From Proteobacteria bacterium UBA2363 (lineage in GTDB: Bacteria > Pseudomonadota > Gammaproteobacteria > Xanthomonadales > UBA2363), in assembly GCA_002344355.1 (NCBI GenBank), contig DDTN01000014.1, positions 259,523-323,522 on the forward strand: a stretch of DNA of 64,000 nt, in the 5' to 3' direction. A program made the translations under genes and the position numbers. The notes below the pieces were generated by a model, which saw nothing but the letters and a program-made list of their open reading frames with translations, was not told where the DNA came from and ran no database searches. Positions 62,498 to 64,000 of the stretch are shown piece by piece (position 1 is the first letter of the stretch; each line of letters opens with the position of its first letter).

Positions 62498-64000
62498 CTA
62501 CCCCTGCGTCTCCCGCGTCGCCGCGAACACCAGGTCCGGCCAGCGTTCCTGGGTGAGCTGCAGGTTGACCCGGCTGGGCGCCAGGTAGACCAGCTCGCCG
62601 GCGGCGTCGATGGCCAGGTTAAGGGCGTTGCGGTCGCGGAACTCCTCGAGCTTGCGGGCATCGCCGCCGCGCACCCAGCGCGCCGTGCTGATCCCGACCG
62701 GCTCGAAGGCGGCGTCGACGCCGTACTCGTCCTTGAGCCGGTAGGCGACCACGTCGAACTGCAGCATGCCGACCGCGCCCAGCACCAGGTCGTTGCTCAT
62801 CAGCGGCCGGAAGAACTGGGTGGCGCCTTCCTCGCTGAGCTGGGCCAGGCCCTTCTGGAGCTGCTTGAGCTTGAGCGGGTCGCGCAGCCGGGCGCGCCGG
62901 AACAGCTCTGGAGCGAAGTTGGGGATGCCGGTGAACACCAGCGCCTCGCCCTCGGTGAAGGTGTCGCCGATCGAGATGGTGCCGTGGTTGTGGATGCCGA
63001 TCACGTCGCCCGGCCAGGCCTCGGCGGCGATCTCGCGGTCGGAGGCCATGAAGGTCAGCGCGTTGGCCAGCTTGATCTCCTTGCCGCTACGCACGTGGAA
63101 GGCCTTCATGCCGGCCTGGAAGCGGCCCGAGCAGATGCGCATGAAGGCGACGCGGTCGCGGTGCTGCGGGTCCATGTTGGCCTGGATCTTGAACACGAAG
63201 CCGGTCAGCCGCTCCTCGCCGGGTTCGACCTGGCGCGTGGTTGTGGCGCGCGGGCGCGGCGGCGGCGCGTGTTCGACGAAGAAGTCGAGCAGCGGCTGCA
63301 CGCCGAAGTTGTTGACCGCCGAGCCGAAGAACACCGGCGCCTGGCGGCCGGCCAGGTAGGCCGCGCGGTCGAACGGGTGGCTGGCGCCCTGGACCAGCTC
63401 CAGTTCCTCGCGCAGCTCGGCGAGCATGGCCGGCCCGATCCGCTGGGCCAGCTCCGGCGCGTCGATGGACTCGAAGATGGTCGAGTCCTGGCGGGTGAAG
63501 TTGCGGCCGGACTCGTACAGGTGGACCTCGCCGCTGACCAGGTGCACGACGCCCTTCAGGCGCGAGCCCATGCCGATCGGCCAGGTCACCGGCGCGCACT
63601 GGATGCCGAGCACCGACTCGATCTCGTCGAGCAGGTCGATCGGCGCCTTGCCCTCGCGGTCGAGCTTGTTGATGAAGCCCATGATCGGCGTGTCGCGCAG
63701 GCGGCACACCTCCATCAGCTTGATGGTGCGTTCCTCGACGCCCTTGGCGACGTCGATCACCATCAACGCGGAGTCGACCGCGGTGAGCACCCGGTAGGTG
63801 TCCTCGCCGAAGTCGGCGTGGCCGGGGGTGTCCAGCAGGTTGACGATGCGGCCCTCGTAGGGGAACTGCATCACCGAGCTGGTCACCGAGATGCCGCGCT
63901 CCTTCTCCAGCGCCATCCAGTCCGAGGTGGCGTGGCGGGCCGCCTTGCGGCCCTTCACAGAACCGGCCATCTGGATGGCGCCGCCGAACAGCAGCAGCTT
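62498..64000 (-). CDS. prfC: Peptide chain release factor 3 (5' end outside window)
   Basis: 501 codons of RF3 are visible; about 25 N-terminal residues lie past the window edge. The GTPase motifs are [13 protein letters not shown] (switch I), [16 protein letters not shown] (G3) and FINKLDREG (G4, NKxD). Later domains include [17 protein letters not shown] and the beta-barrel [20 protein letters not shown]3 removes RF1 and RF2 from the ribosome after termination, with GTP hydrolysis. It is cytosolic. The reading frame is unbroken to base 64000, so the gene is intact as far as seen. Confidence 0.97.
   Translation of the reverse strand, partial: KLLLFGGAIQMAGSVKGRKAARHATSDWMALEKERGISVTSSVMQFPYEGRIVNLLDTPGHADFGEDTYRVLTAVDSALMVIDVAKGVEERTIKLMEVCRLRDTPIMGFINKLDREGKAPIDLLDEIESVLGIQCAPVTWPIGMGSRLKGVVHLVSGEVHLYESGRNFTRQDSTIFESIDAPELAQRIGPAMLAELREELELVQGASHPFDRAAYLAGRQAPVFFGSAVNNFGVQPLLDFFVEHAPPPRPRATTTRQVEPGEERLTGFVFKIQANMDPQHRDRVAFMRICSGRFQAGMKAFHVRSGKEIKLANALTFMASDREIAAEAWPGDVIGIHNHGTISIGDTFTEGEALVFTGIPNFAPELFRRARLRDPLKLKQLQKGLAQLSEEGATQFFRPLMSNDLVLGAVGMLQFDVVAYRLKDEYGVDAAFEPVGISTARWVRGGDARKLEEFRDRNALNLAIDAAGELVYLAPSRVNLQLTQERWPDLVFAATRETQG

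Overview
The window is a chromosomal segment of a very GC-rich gammaproteobacterium, most likely Lysobacterales (Xanthomonadales). The grounds are a pcm-tolC pair, Ser/Thr kinases and winged-helix regulators carrying TPR tails, an FadE-type acyl-CoA dehydrogenase, Xanthomonas-like integron attC sites, and many secreted beta-propeller or beta-helix proteins ending in a short F-x-x-(G/D)-F motif. No rRNA, tRNA or CRISPR array was seen. Both ends cut a gene: a TetR regulator on the left and prfC on the right.

Layout. 0-4.6 kb: TetR regulator, alpha/beta hydrolase, fadE and an ECF sigma factor; a palindrome sits on the hydrolase promoter. 4.6-12.8 kb: an MFS-PlsC lipid protein, a secreted FG-GAP protein, a TPR-tailed protein kinase, a diguanylate cyclase and a small secreted protein. 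12.9-20.1 kb: tolC, pcm, an RND pump, its adaptor and a divergent TetR regulator, forming one tripartite efflux locus. 20.2-26.8 kb: Na/Pi symporter, TPP riboswitch with thiC, slyX, a DUF2333 protein and membrane proteins. 26.9-36.1 kb: PhoD-like phosphatase, HAF-repeat protein, CadC-like regulator, arginase, Hpt protein and mtgA. 36.2-38.9 kb: arsR-arsC-acr3-arsH operon on the minus strand. 38.9-49.1 kb: two copies of a heptad-repeat/hairpin module, a GT2 glycosyltransferase, three large secreted proteins, a CBS protein and a periplasmic binding protein.

49.5-59.4 kb is the accessory part. Its first 2.5 kb is an integron cassette array without an integrase. One attC is intact; the second is split by an IS110/IS1111-group element whose subterminal inverted repeats and insertion point can be read directly. 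Beyond it lie small elements bounded by TGGGGTCA/TGACCCCA, two of them 171 bp copies of each other, a small gene killed by an in-frame TGA, a truncated signal-peptide ORF, and single genes (LRR protein, SDR epimerase, DUF1801 protein, secreted NxxGxxxF protein). 59.4-64 kb returns to core-like DNA: a secreted beta-helix protein, an ECF sigma/membrane partner pair with a good terminator, and prfC.

Themes. Seven secreted proteins of unrelated fold share the C-terminal F-x-x-(G/D)-F tail, which suggests a common export or surface-attachment route. Two regulated operons (fadE and ars) have promoters whose -10 CATACT lies inside a palindrome at the start codon, predicting leaderless or nearly leaderless mRNAs.
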